Positions 15,215 through 23,773 are shown, numbered from the stretch's first letter. The stretch is DNA of 64,000 bases from an uncultured Collinsella sp. (GCA_900544095.1 UQTV01000001.1:372001-436000), one strand, 5' to 3'. Notes: a model not told the origin generated them from the sequence alone. Program-made: numbers and translations.

Positions 15215-16984
15215 ATGCCTATGACAGACGAGCTGGACCCCCAGACTCAACAGCATATTGATGATTCCGCAGACGTCACCGCAGATGCTGACGCTGTGAC
15301 CTGCGATGATATTGACCTCGACGACCCCATCTTGGACGAAAGCGCTACGGCGGAAACCCCCGGCGCCGAAGATGCAGGCGAGCAAAATGACGATGCGCCC
15401 GCTCAGGACGACGCCCCCGAAAAGGACGCCGCCCCGCAAGCAGCAGGCCCCATCGAGGTATCTTCGGAAGAGGAGCTCGATGCCGTCATGGATTCCATGA
15501 TGGATGCCGTCAAAGCGATGAAGGACGCTGTCGCCGATGCCGACGTTGACGCCGAGGAGGAAGAGGCTGCCGAGGCCGCCTCGACCTTTGTACCCGGCGA
15601 GACCCCCGTTGCCGATCAGGGCAGCACTATGCCCTCGTTTCTGCAGCTTGAGCACCCCACCATTGGTGCCGATGCAGTCGACCCGCACGCTGCCGGCTTT
15701 TCCGTAGTCGAGGGCGGCACCGGCAGCATCGCCACGCCGCAGACGCCCGATGCGGGCACGGCGAACGCCGCTCACCCGACCGCCCTGCACACCCCAGCAG
15801 CCAGCCGCGATCTGGGAGGCGCCGTCTCAAACACCGCCAGCGCCGTGGGCGCCTTTATCGCCCAGGGTGCCTCGGCCATGCGCGAGATGAACGCCGCAAA
15901 GAAGGCACTCGCGGACGCCCGTGCCCACCTGGCCGAACTTGAGCAGCGCATCGCCGATCAAGGCGAGGAACTCGAGACGCGTCAGGATATCGCAGGCCGC
16001 TACGACCAAATCGTCGCCGAGCAGCGCCAGACTATCGGCACGGCACAAAAGGCCGCCGCGGCGGCAGAAATCGGCCGCGATACCCATGCTGCCAAGGCAA
16101 CAGAGCTCAAGGCGCAGCTCGAACAAATGAAGGAAGAGGACGACGCCACCGAGCGGCGTCTCAAAGCCGCACTCGATGCCGTGGAGGCGCGCGAAGCAAG
16201 CTCGCGCGAAACCGGTAACCGCCTCGTTCGACGCCTCGAGGATTCCAAGCGCATCCGCGACAAGGTGCAAGCCGAGCGAGACGCCGGCATTGCGGCCGCA
16301 CAACAAACCGTCGACGCCACGCGCGCCCAGCTCGAGACGCTGCGTCATGAGTATGCCGAGCTGCAACGCAATCCCTCGGCAAATCCCGCCAACTATACGG
16401 TGCGCACCAGCGAGCTCTCGATGCAGATCTCCGACACGGCAGATGCCCTGCGTAAAGCCGAAGAAGATGTCCCGCGCATCACCGCCGACCTTGAGCACTC
16501 GCTTGCCGCAGCCGAGCAGGCCGTCGAACAGGCTCAAGCCCCTATCGCCGACGCAAAACGCGCGCACCAAGCCGTGACGACCGAAGCCGATGCCGCGCGC
16601 GACGAGCTGCAGACGGCGAAGACTGCCGCCGCGACTCGTCAGCGCGAACTGCGCGAGAAGATCACTGCCGAGGACAAGGCACGCCGCGACCAAGAGCAAA
16701 GCATCGCCAACGCCCAAGCAGATGCCGCACATGCACAGTCGATCATCGAGCAGGCGACCGAGGTACATGACCATCCAGAGATCACTGAGTCGCTTGCAGG
16801 ATCCTTGGCCCGAGACAAAGCCGAACACGCCGAGACCGAGCGAGAAGTCGCCCAGCTCGAGGCCACCGAGGACGCGGTGCGCGAGCGTACCCGCGACTCA
16901 CGCATCAAATTCACCGGCGCCATCGTCTGCATTGTCGCCGCAATCCTGGTGATCATCCTAGTCTGGCTGTTCGCAAGCAAGTAG
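15215..16984 (+). CDS. Tail-anchored coiled-coil protein of unknown function
   Basis: 589 residues. Residues 1-130 are strongly acidic and low in complexity (Asp, Glu, Ala). A proline/threonine-rich linker follows, and from about 230 to 560 the protein is long heptad-rich coiled coil (Ala, Glu, Gln, Arg). The C-terminus is one hydrophobic helix (AIVCIVAAILVIILVWLF) followed only by ASK, so the protein is probably fixed in the membrane by its tail with the coil in the cytoplasm. GAGGAG precedes the ATG; ATG at 15221 is an alternative. Longer frames upstream lack support. No family recognised. It is transcribed against its neighbours and is bracketed by repeat-filled spacers. Confidence 0.8.
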   Translation: MPMTDELDPQTQQHIDDSADVTADADAVTCDDIDLDDPILDESATAETPGAEDAGEQNDDAPAQDDAPEKDAAPQAAGPIEVSSEEELDAVMDSMMDAVKAMKDAVADADVDAEEEEAAEAASTFVPGETPVADQGSTMPSFLQLEHPTIGADAVDPHAAGFSVVEGGTGSIATPQTPDAGTANAAHPTALHTPAASRDLGGAVSNTASAVGAFIAQGASAMREMNAAKKALADARAHLAELEQRIADQGEELETRQDIAGRYDQIVAEQRQTIGTAQKAAAAAEIGRDTHAAKATELKAQLEQMKEEDDATERRLKAALDAVEAREASSRETGNRLVRRLEDSKRIRDKVQAERDAGIAAAQQTVDATRAQLETLRHEYAELQRNPSANPANYTVRTSELSMQISDTADALRKAEEDVPRITADLEHSLAAAEQAVEQAQAPIADAKRAHQAVTTEADAARDELQTAKTAAATRQRELREKITAEDKARRDQEQSIANAQADAAHAQSIIEQATEVHDHPEITESLAGSLARDKAEHAETEREVAQLEATEDAVRERTRDSRIKFTGAIVCIVAAILVIILVWLFASK

Positions 16985-17160
16985 TCATTGGTGACGTTCT
17001 TAAACGACTAGTCAAACAAGAACATCCCCAACGACTAATCAATGATGAGAGTGGATAATCTCCCACTTTGAGCCCGCAGACGGGCCAAAAACGGGAGATT
17101 ATCCACTCTCATTCCGCAGGCACTCATTTAAGTACGTCCCCAATGAGTGCCCCAAACGAC
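16982..17160. repeat. REP-like palindromes of the GACTAG family, second cluster
   Basis: Starts at the stop codon of the coiled-coil gene. TAGTCATTGGTGACGTTC and, inverted, GAACATCCCCAACGACTA form a head-to-head pair at 16982-17037. CACTCATTTAAGTACGTC with CCCCAATGAGTG forms a variant unit at 17120-17150. A perfect inverted repeat with 20-base arms (17045-17064 and 17093-17112, GGGAGATTATCCACTCTCAT) lies in the middle. Confidence 0.75.
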
Positions 17161-17407
17161 TAGTCCGGACCAAGGCGACGCCGATGTCTTGGCAACGCCA
17201 GCGAGCGGGTCGCATTTGAGACAAGGTGACGTGAAACGAAAGGGCGCTGACCTTCTGGTCGCGCCCTTGAAGTTGAACGTCAGATTGTCCAAATGCGGCC
17301 CGCGCAGCGTCAGCCGGTCCGCCGTTCGGTAGAACGGCGGAACCCCCGATTGCCGCTTAGGGGCGTTTGCAGCGTCAGGTGGTTACGCGGTTCGTAGAAC
17401 CGCGTAA
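16985..17407. other. Repeat-filled spacer between the coiled-coil gene and queA
   Basis: 423 bases between two convergent genes. It is occupied entirely by palindromic repeats (16982-17160) and by copy B of the folded element (17160-17408). A second 29-base hairpin of the CCGCCGTTC type lies at about 17318-17345 inside copy B. No gene is seen. Confidence 0.75.
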
Positions 17408-17408
17408 C
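17160..17408 (-). repeat. Covarying folded repeat, copy B
   Basis: Same layout as copy A. The small hairpin TGGC-AAC-GCCA precedes GCGAGCG. The long stem is CGGGTCGCATTTGAGACAA with TTGTCCAAATGCGGCCCG, and the inner hairpin AAGGGCGC-TGACC-TTCT-GGTC-GCGCCCTT keeps the GACCTTCTGGTC tip. After CGCGCAGCGTC come an extra hairpin CCGCCGTTC/GAACGGCGG and the end hairpin GTTACGCGGTTC (17382-17393) with GAACCGCGTAAC (17397-17408), which touches the queA stop codon. Stem bases differ from copy A but remain paired. Confidence 0.8.
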
Positions 17409-18625
17409 TAACAAATGAGCATCGCGTCGCCAAAGCTGAAGAAGCGGTAGCGCTCCTCGATGGCGGCGGCGTAGGCATCCATGATCTGGTCGCGGGTGGC
17501 AAGCGCGCTCACGAGCATCATGAGCGTAGAGCGCGGCACGTGGAAGTTCGTGATCAGCGCGTCGACCACGTGATAGGTCGAGCCAGGCATGAGGTAGAGC
17601 TGCGTCGTCGCGTTCTCGCGCACCACGATGTCGCCGCGGCCGAGCGTGTCGGCGCCGTCCTCACGGCCCTCAAAATAGCGCGCCGTCACGGCCGGATCGG
17701 ACACCGGCGCGTCCGCGTCAAACGCGCTCTCAAGCGAACGCACCGCGGTGGTGCCGACGGCGATCACGCGGTGCCCCTCGGCCTTCGCCTTATGCACGGC
17801 GTCGACAACCTCCTGCGACACGTGGTAGCGCTCGGTGTGCATGACGTGCTGCGTAGGGTCGTCCTCCTCCACCAGACGGAAGGTATCGATGCCCACCTCG
17901 AGCTCGACGGCAGCAAACTTCGCACCCTTGGCCTCGATGGCGGCCATGAGCTCGGGCGTAAAGTGCAGACCCGCCGTAGGAGCGGCAGCCGAGTGCTCCT
18001 CCTTCATGGCGTAGACGGTCTGGTACTTCTCGGGATCGCCCTCGTAATCGGTAATGTAGGGCGGCAGCGGCACGTGACCGGCCGCATGGATGGCCTCGTC
18101 GAGCGTGCGCGGGTCGCCGACGGCATTGCAACCGGCCGGCTCAAAGCGCACCAAACGGCCACCGCGGCTATCGGTGACAAAGTCGATAATCTCGGCCGTC
18201 AGCACCACGGGAGCCCCCTCGGGCGCATGAGCGCCACCGGCGCGATACTCAATCTGGGCACCGGGTTTCAGACGCTTGCCCGGCTTGACCAGGCACTCCC
18301 AAACATGACCCAGCGGGTCAACATCCTCGCGGCGCTTGAGCAGCAGCGTCTCGACCACGCCGCCCGAGCCGGCTTTGCGACCGATCAGGCGGGCCGGCAT
18401 CACGCGCGTCTTGTTGATAACGAGCACGTCGCCCGGCTCGATATAGTCGATGATGTCGCGGAAGATGCGGTGCTCGACGGTGCCGCCGTGCTCCAGCGGC
18501 ATTCCCGCCTGGGAGCCTTTGCGATCCACCACCAGCAGGCGGCAGGAGTCGCGCGGCTCGGCAGGCGCCTGGGCAATGAGCTCTTCAGGCAGGTTATAGT
18601 CAAAATCATCGGTACGCATAGACAC
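17408..18625 (-). CDS. queA: S-adenosylmethionine:tRNA ribosyltransferase-isomerase
   Basis: 405 residues. Transfers and rearranges the ribosyl part of S-adenosylmethionine onto preQ1 at tRNA position 34, giving epoxyqueuosine. Recognisable by DYxLPEELIAQAP at the N-terminus, LVINKTRVMPARLIG near 75, AAPTAGLHFTPEL near 225 and the C-terminal NFHVPRSTLMMLVSAL. It is about 50 residues longer than most QueA; an extra acidic stretch around 300-325 (DADAPVSDPAVTARYFEGRE) accounts for part. The start is GTG at 18625 after AAGGAGAA. The next enzyme of the pathway, QueH, lies immediately upstream. Confidence 0.95.
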   Translation of the reverse strand: MSMRTDDFDYNLPEELIAQAPAEPRDSCRLLVVDRKGSQAGMPLEHGGTVEHRIFRDIIDYIEPGDVLVINKTRVMPARLIGRKAGSGGVVETLLLKRREDVDPLGHVWECLVKPGKRLKPGAQIEYRAGGAHAPEGAPVVLTAEIIDFVTDSRGGRLVRFEPAGCNAVGDPRTLDEAIHAAGHVPLPPYITDYEGDPEKYQTVYAMKEEHSAAAPTAGLHFTPELMAAIEAKGAKFAAVELEVGIDTFRLVEEDDPTQHVMHTERYHVSQEVVDAVHKAKAEGHRVIAVGTTAVRSLESAFDADAPVSDPAVTARYFEGREDGADTLGRGDIVVRENATTQLYLMPGSTYHVVDALITNFHVPRSTLMMLVSALATRDQIMDAYAAAIEERYRFFSFGDAMLIC

Positions 18626-18689
18626 GTCGGATTCTCCTTATATAGCTAAAGTCCGCTCTACATCCTAGCAGGCTGCCAGCCCAAAAGAA

Positions 18690-19265
18690 CTACTTTTTGG
18701 AAGCTTTGCGCTCGTCGCGGATGCGGGCGCGGTCCATGGCCGCCTCGACGGCCGAAAAGCGGCAGCCACAGTAGTTCTGCCGATACATGCCCAGCTCGCG
18801 CGAACGACGCGTGGCCTCGGGATAATACGGACGAAAATCGCGAATCACCGGGGTGAGCCCGCGGGCGGCGGCTAAGCGCTCAAGCACATCATTACACGTG
18901 TCGAACAGTTGATACGGCGATACAGCGAGCGTCGTGCCCACATATTCAAACCCGCGCTCCTGGGCCACACGGCATGCTTCTGCCAGGCGCAGGGCATAGC
19001 ACGCGCGACAACGACGGGGCCGATCGGCGCCCAACGGGGCCACGCCGGTCTCCCAGCGCTCACGGTCCTCCTCCGCCTCAATGAGCTCGATGCCGCCGTC
19101 GGCACACCACCGGCGCAGCTCGTCCAGGCGGCGCTGCCATTCATCGCGCGGTTGAATATTGGGGTTGGTCCAGCAAATCGTGGGCTCAAACCCCTCCTCG
19201 CGCAGCAGGCGAACCGGCTCAAGCGAGCACGGCGCACAGCACGCATGCAGCAACAACGACTTCAT
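18690..19265 (-). CDS. queH: Epoxyqueuosine reductase QueH
   Basis: 191 residues of the DUF208 family, which reduces epoxyqueuosine to queuosine in place of QueG. It keeps the conserved cysteines: HACCAPCS at residues 7-14, CRACYALRL near 90 and the C-terminal YCGCRFS. In characterised QueH these bind an iron-sulfur cluster and a second metal. The start at 19265 has GGAGG eight bases away; ATG at 19271 touches the Shine-Dalgarno. It is 64 bases upstream of queA and probably in one transcript with it. Confidence 0.93.
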   Translation of the reverse strand: MKSLLLHACCAPCSLEPVRLLREEGFEPTICWTNPNIQPRDEWQRRLDELRRWCADGGIELIEAEEDRERWETGVAPLGADRPRRCRACYALRLAEACRVAQERGFEYVGTTLAVSPYQLFDTCNDVLERLAAARGLTPVIRDFRPYYPEATRRSRELGMYRQNYCGCRFSAVEAAMDRARIRDERKASKK

Positions 19266-19284
19266 CGACATCTCCTCCCCCGCA

Positions 19285-19360
19285 ATGATTTTTCTGGGAC
19301 GGGGATTAAAAAATCATTGCGTACCTAATGATTTTTTAATCCCCGTCCCAGAAAAATCAT
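19285..19360. repeat. Perfect inverted repeat with 34-base arms
   Basis: Arms at 19285-19318 and 19327-19360 are exact inverted copies with an 8-base centre. Each arm contains CTGGGACGGGGATTAAAAAA and is bounded by ATGATT and AATCATT, so each arm is also a quasi-palindrome. The element lies between queH (minus strand) and the convergently placed 3' end of the DUF3267 gene. It could be a REP-like unit or a bidirectional block to transcription. Confidence 0.85.
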
Positions 19361-19370
19361 CTCAAAAAGA

Positions 19371-19940
19371 CTACCTTGCGAAAAAGCGCACGCCAAAGGA
19401 CGTATCCTCGCAGGCGACAATGCGGCGGTCGCGCAAAATGGTCCACACGTAATACCAGTCGCCTACACAGCCCGACAAATGCAAGCCGGCCGCCAGATAG
19501 CACAGCAGCGGATAGCCCGAAAACGCAAACCCCAGGGTAAACGCTGTCGTCACAACAACCGTCGGCGCCAGGCAAATCGCCATATACCGCCGGCGCGAAT
19601 ACACAATCCCCTCGGCGCAGGCATAGATCATCGCCGTCTCGCGATTCGCCCCAAAGGTCACCTGCGCGCCCGCAGGCGCCAGCAGCTTAAAAAACACACC
19701 GTGCACTAGCTCGTGCACGGCAAATGACGCCGCCGAAGCCGCAGCCAAGCCGACTAGCCAGCCCAAGACTGCCGTCCAGCCACCCGCGTCAGCCGCATCC
19801 AGATCCGCGGGCCCACCCAGCAGCATAAACACCGGCACCAGGCACACGGCAAATGCGCCAAGCACTGCCATCCCCCACACAAAGCAGGCGTGCAGAAAAT
19901 CCTCGTCCTCAAACGCATGTATGTTGGAAATCTCATTCAT
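19371..19940 (-). CDS. DUF3267 membrane protein, putative zincin
   Basis: 189 residues with four to five hydrophobic segments (about 20-42, 55-78, 120-140, 145-165). HELVH near residue 76 inside the second helix is an HExxH metallopeptidase motif, as in other DUF3267 proteins. A third metal ligand is not obvious. Substrate and role are unknown. Its 3' end sits 11 bases from the 34-base inverted repeat. It is transcribed divergently from the synthetase-like gene at 20073. Confidence 0.8.
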   Translation of the reverse strand: MNEISNIHAFEDEDFLHACFVWGMAVLGAFAVCLVPVFMLLGGPADLDAADAGGWTAVLGWLVGLAAASAASFAVHELVHGVFFKLLAPAGAQVTFGANRETAMIYACAEGIVYSRRRYMAICLAPTVVVTTAFTLGFAFSGYPLLCYLAAGLHLSGCVGDWYYVWTILRDRRIVACEDTSFGVRFFAR

Positions 19941-20072
19941 AGCATCTTAGGATAGCGCCCCTGCCACGTACCCGTCCGCATGTGCGATAATGTCGAACGA
20001 TATGCACGAATTGACCACCGCGTCGCCAGGCTTTGCTCCCGGCCGCGCTCTCACCATATGCGAAGGAGTCCC

Positions 20073-22223
20073 ATGGCATCCAAATACTCCATGAACGACC
20101 GTCCCAGCTGGCCTCGCCGCGCCATCGTCACCGCCGGCGAGCCCTACGGCAACAAGGGCCTTCACTTTGGCCACGTTGGCGGCGTCTTTGTCCCGGCCGA
20201 CTTCTTCGCCCGCTTCCTGCGCGACCGTCTGGGCCGCGAGAACGTCATCTTCACCTCGGGCACCGACTGCTACGGCTCGCCCATCATGGAGAGCTACCGC
20301 AAGCTCAAGGAAAACGAAGGCTACGACAAGTCCATCGGCGAGTATGTCGAGTCCAATCACTCCCGCCAGGCCGCAACCCTCAACAACTACAACATCAGCT
20401 GCGACATCTACGGCGGCTCGGGCCTTGAGCCGGCTGCGCAGATTCACAACGAGGTTACCGCCGAAATTATCGAGCGCCTGCACGAGCAGGGCACCATCTC
20501 CAAGCGCTCCACGCTGCAGTTCTACGATGCCAAGGCCGGCACGTTCCTCAACGGCCGCCAGGTGATCGGCCGCTGCCCCATTCAGGGCTGCAAGTCCGAG
20601 AAGGCGTACGCCGACGAGTGCGACCTGGGTCACCAGTTTGAGCCCGAGGAGCTCATCGCGCCCAAGAGCCAGCTCACCGGCGAGGTGCCCGAGCTGCGCC
20701 CGGTCGACAACCTCTACTTCGACCTGCCGGCCTACCTCGACTTTATGAAGACCTACACCGCCAAGCTCGCCCAGAACCCGCAGGTTCGTTCCGTGGTCTC
20801 CAAGACCATGGAGGAGTGGCTGCTGCCGGCACAGCTCTATATTCAGAACAAGTTCCGCGAGGCCTTCGACGCCGTCGAGGACCAGCTGCCCGAGCACACC
20901 GTGCTGGAGCCCGAGGGCAACAAGAGCAGCTTTACCGTCACCTTCCCCAGCTGGAAGGAGCGCGACGACGCCCACGCGGTGCTCGCCAACGGCGGCGTGC
21001 GCTTCCGCAGCGGCAAGGCGCTCGTGCCCTTCCGCATCACCGGTAACATCGACTGGGGCGTTCCGGTGCCTGAGGTCGATGGCGTGACCGACGTCACCTG
21101 CTGGTGCTGGCCCGAGAGCCTGTGGGCGCCCATTAGCTACACCCGCACCGTGCTCGCCCGCGACGCCCGCGCCGCTGGTGTAACCGAGGGTGTCGCCGCC
21201 CAGGACGCCGCCCTCATGGGCGAGCCCGCCGCCGATTCCACGCAGGTACCCGCACCCACCTACCAGCACAGTTCGCTCGACTGGCGCGACTGGTGGTGCT
21301 CGGACGACGCACAGATCTACCAGTTCATCGGCCAGGACAACATCTACTTCTACTGCATCGCGCAGACCGCCATGTGGGAGGCCCTGGGCTGGAACCTCAC
21401 GCAGAGCACCGTCAGCGCCTGCTACCACCTGCTCTACATGGGCAAAAAGGCCAGCTCGTCCTCGCAGACGCCTCCCCCGCCGGCAGACGACCTGCTCAAC
21501 CACTACACCTGCGAGCAGATGCGCGCGCACTGGCTGTCGCTCGGCCTATCCGAAAAGCCGGTGAGCTTTAGCCCCAAGGCATACGACACCCGCGTGACCG
21601 GCAAGGACAAGGACGGCAACGAGGTGCGCGCCTGCGATGACAAGCGCGTTATCGACCCGGCCCTTAAGGAGAGCGCGCTGCTGACTGGCGTGTTCAACCG
21701 CTTGGCCCGCAGCTGCTTCTACGGCGTCGCCGTCAAGGAGGGTGACGAGAGCCCCTATCGCAACGGCTGCATTCCCGCCGGTGCCGCCTCTGCTGCCGTG
21801 GTCGAAGCTGCCGAGCAGGCCGCCCTTGCCTTTGAGCAGGCCATGTACAAGTTCGAGACGCACCGCGCGCTCGCCGTGTGCGACGACTACCTGCGCGCCG
21901 CAAACAAGCGCTGGAGCGATGCCTCCAAGGCCGCCAACAAGCTCGAGGGCGAGCCAGCCAACGCTGCCATGAAGCAGGCCCTGGTCGACGCCTTTACCGA
22001 GCTTCGCGTGGCGACCGTCCTGATGCACGGCATCGTCCCGACCGGCTGCGAGCTCATCTGCGAGTACTTCGACGTCGACCCGGTCGCCTTCTTTAGCTGG
22101 GACAACATCTTTGCCTCCACGGACGAGTTTGTGGAGAGCCTGGGCGAGAAGCCCGGCGAGCACCGCGTGAAGCCGCTGCCCCCGCGCTTCGACTTCTTTA
22201 GCAAGCACGAGAGTCAGTACTAA
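20073..22223 (+). CDS. Divergent methionyl-tRNA-synthetase-like protein
   Basis: 716 residues, class I aminoacyl-tRNA ligase fold. The HIGH-type motif is HFGH near residue 32 (GLHFGHVGG). The MetRS-type zinc knuckle CPIQGC...CDLGH is near 170, ITGNIDWGVPVP near 325 and FIGQDNIYFY near 425. The KMSKS loop, expected after LLYMG, reads KKASSSSQTPPPP, so the catalytic lysine pattern is lost or rebuilt. Total length is greater than ordinary MetRS. AAGGAGTCCC precedes the ATG. It may be a paralogue with another substrate or a regulatory role; a standard metG is expected elsewhere in the genome. Confidence 0.8.
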   Translation: MASKYSMNDRPSWPRRAIVTAGEPYGNKGLHFGHVGGVFVPADFFARFLRDRLGRENVIFTSGTDCYGSPIMESYRKLKENEGYDKSIGEYVESNHSRQAATLNNYNISCDIYGGSGLEPAAQIHNEVTAEIIERLHEQGTISKRSTLQFYDAKAGTFLNGRQVIGRCPIQGCKSEKAYADECDLGHQFEPEELIAPKSQLTGEVPELRPVDNLYFDLPAYLDFMKTYTAKLAQNPQVRSVVSKTMEEWLLPAQLYIQNKFREAFDAVEDQLPEHTVLEPEGNKSSFTVTFPSWKERDDAHAVLANGGVRFRSGKALVPFRITGNIDWGVPVPEVDGVTDVTCWCWPESLWAPISYTRTVLARDARAAGVTEGVAAQDAALMGEPAADSTQVPAPTYQHSSLDWRDWWCSDDAQIYQFIGQDNIYFYCIAQTAMWEALGWNLTQSTVSACYHLLYMGKKASSSSQTPPPPADDLLNHYTCEQMRAHWLSLGLSEKPVSFSPKAYDTRVTGKDKDGNEVRACDDKRVIDPALKESALLTGVFNRLARSCFYGVAVKEGDESPYRNGCIPAGAASAAVVEAAEQAALAFEQAMYKFETHRALAVCDDYLRAANKRWSDASKAANKLEGEPANAAMKQALVDAFTELRVATVLMHGIVPTGCELICEYFDVDPVAFFSWDNIFASTDEFVESLGEKPGEHRVKPLPPRFDFFSKHESQY

Positions 22224-22282
22224 AGCACGGCAGCAGCAGCGTGCCCGGAAAGTAACCAATTTGGGACGGGAAGGAAAGACGG

Positions 22283-23386
22283 ATGTCCAAGCCGCGTCGT
22301 CGTAAGCAAAATAAGCAGGTTAAGCCCGAGCTCAGGCTCAGGCAATTTGCCGCTACCGAGCTTTCCGACCAGCTTGCCGCCCTTCCCTGCGCCGCCGACC
22401 TGCCGCGCTTTATGGTCGACACGGTCGCCGGCGCCTATGCCCCCACCGATGCCGAGCTCATGATCGAAGGCTTTGGCGCCGCGGCCACACGCCCAGTCAC
22501 ACTGCGCGCCAACACGCTCAAGGCGACCGCCGAGGGCATCGCCGCCGCACTCGACGAGGCCGGCATCGCGCACCGCCCCGTCGCATGGTATCCGGACGCC
22601 TTCATCCTGCCCGAGGCCCAAGTTTCCGACCTATGGGACCTCGACATCTACCGTGACGGCAAGATCTACCTGCAGAGCCTGTCGTCCATGATGCCTCCTT
22701 TGGTGCTGGACGCCCAGGCCGGCGAGGACATCCTGGATATGTGTGCGGCCCCCGGCGGCAAGACGACGCAGATCGCCGCCCTCACCCAGGGACAGGCGCA
22801 CCTCACCGCCTGCGAGATGAGCATTCCCCGTGCCGAAAAGCTCGAGGCCAATCTGGGCCGCCAGGGCGCCAAAAACGTGCCCGTCATGCGTATTGACGCA
22901 CGCGAGCTTGACGAGTTCTTCCGCTTTGACCGTATCTTGCTCGACGCCCCCTGCACCGGCACGGGCACCGTCATCAGCAGCAACGAAAAGAGCTTGCGCG
23001 GCCTCACCGAGCAGTTGCTCGGCAAGTGCGCCCGCTCGCAGCGCGCGCTTCTGGACCGTGCCATGGGGGCCCTCAAACCGGGCGGCACGCTTGTCTATTC
23101 GACGTGTTCGATCTTGCCGCAGGAAAACGAGGACGCCCTGCAAGAGGCCCTCGACAAGCACATGGACTGCGAGCTTATCCCCCTCGATGGCACGCCGAGC
23201 GAAAGCGAAACGCGCCGTGCTCAGGAAGCTGGCGACAAGCCGCATATCGAGTGCAACGCCCTTACCGAAGCCATTGCCGCGGGCCACGTCTCGGCCATTG
23301 CCAACGGCATGCCCGGTACGCTGACCATTCCGCCCAGTCGCGACTTTGAGGGCTTCTATATCGCCCTGGTCCGAAAACGCAGCTAG
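22283..23386 (+). CDS. NOL1/NOP2/Sun-family rRNA cytosine-C5 methyltransferase (RsmB/RsmF-like)
   Basis: 367 residues. S-adenosylmethionine-dependent enzyme methylating a cytosine in 16S rRNA. Motifs: DMCAAPGGKT near 155 for cofactor binding, DAPCTGTG near 220 with the motif IV Cys, and YSTCS near 275 with the motif VI catalytic Cys. The N-terminal 120 residues form the usual RNA-binding extension. There is no C-terminal PUA domain of the long RsmF type. GGAAGG lies upstream of the ATG. It follows the synthetase-like gene by 59 bases and may be co-transcribed. Confidence 0.88.
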   Translation: MSKPRRRKQNKQVKPELRLRQFAATELSDQLAALPCAADLPRFMVDTVAGAYAPTDAELMIEGFGAAATRPVTLRANTLKATAEGIAAALDEAGIAHRPVAWYPDAFILPEAQVSDLWDLDIYRDGKIYLQSLSSMMPPLVLDAQAGEDILDMCAAPGGKTTQIAALTQGQAHLTACEMSIPRAEKLEANLGRQGAKNVPVMRIDARELDEFFRFDRILLDAPCTGTGTVISSNEKSLRGLTEQLLGKCARSQRALLDRAMGALKPGGTLVYSTCSILPQENEDALQEALDKHMDCELIPLDGTPSESETRRAQEAGDKPHIECNALTEAIAAGHVSAIANGMPGTLTIPPSRDFEGFYIALVRKRS

Positions 23387-23410
23387 CGCACGGATTCAAA
23401 ACTCAGCAAG

Positions 23411-23581
23411 CTATCGCCGTGCGCGCCTGTCCTGCTGGTCCTTATGCCGCGCAAGCGCTTCACGCTCCTTGCGCTCGGCCTTTTTGCCCTTAATGGCCGT
23501 GACCACAAAGTAGATGACCGCGGCGGCAACGATTGCGCCCACGCATAGGCCAATCGAGCCCAACATTGCCGAGAATTCCAT
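23411..23581 (-). CDS. Small membrane protein, 56 residues
   Basis: An open frame of 57 codons on the minus strand. The N-terminal half is one transmembrane helix (GSIGLCVGAIVAAAVIYFVV), and the C-terminal half is highly charged (KGKKAERKEREALARHKDQQ). AGAGGTG stands 6 bases before the ATG. The organisation resembles small single-pass proteins common in Coriobacteriia, but no family is recognised. It is convergent with the methyltransferase gene; only 24 bases separate their stops. Confidence 0.65.
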   Translation of the reverse strand: MEFSAMLGSIGLCVGAIVAAAVIYFVVTAIKGKKAERKEREALARHKDQQDRRARR

Positions 23582-23773
23582 ACCGCGTCACCTCTCTTTT
23601 GTATACGGGACATTCAAGATAGCACCTCGATTCCCGCCACCACAGCTCCTTCACGTTCACCGGCCCCTCAGTCTAACGGATGGCGCGGCGGGGAAAAATC
23701 AACTCGTCAAACGATTTAGCAATCGTAGCGCCGGTCGTACACTGCCGACCGCACAACATAGAAACGGACCGCC

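Noticed and set aside
19947..21530. A 527-codon minus-strand frame over the synthetase-like gene
   Set aside because: Antisense shadow; the plus strand carries HIGH and zinc-binding motifs and a good ribosome-binding site.
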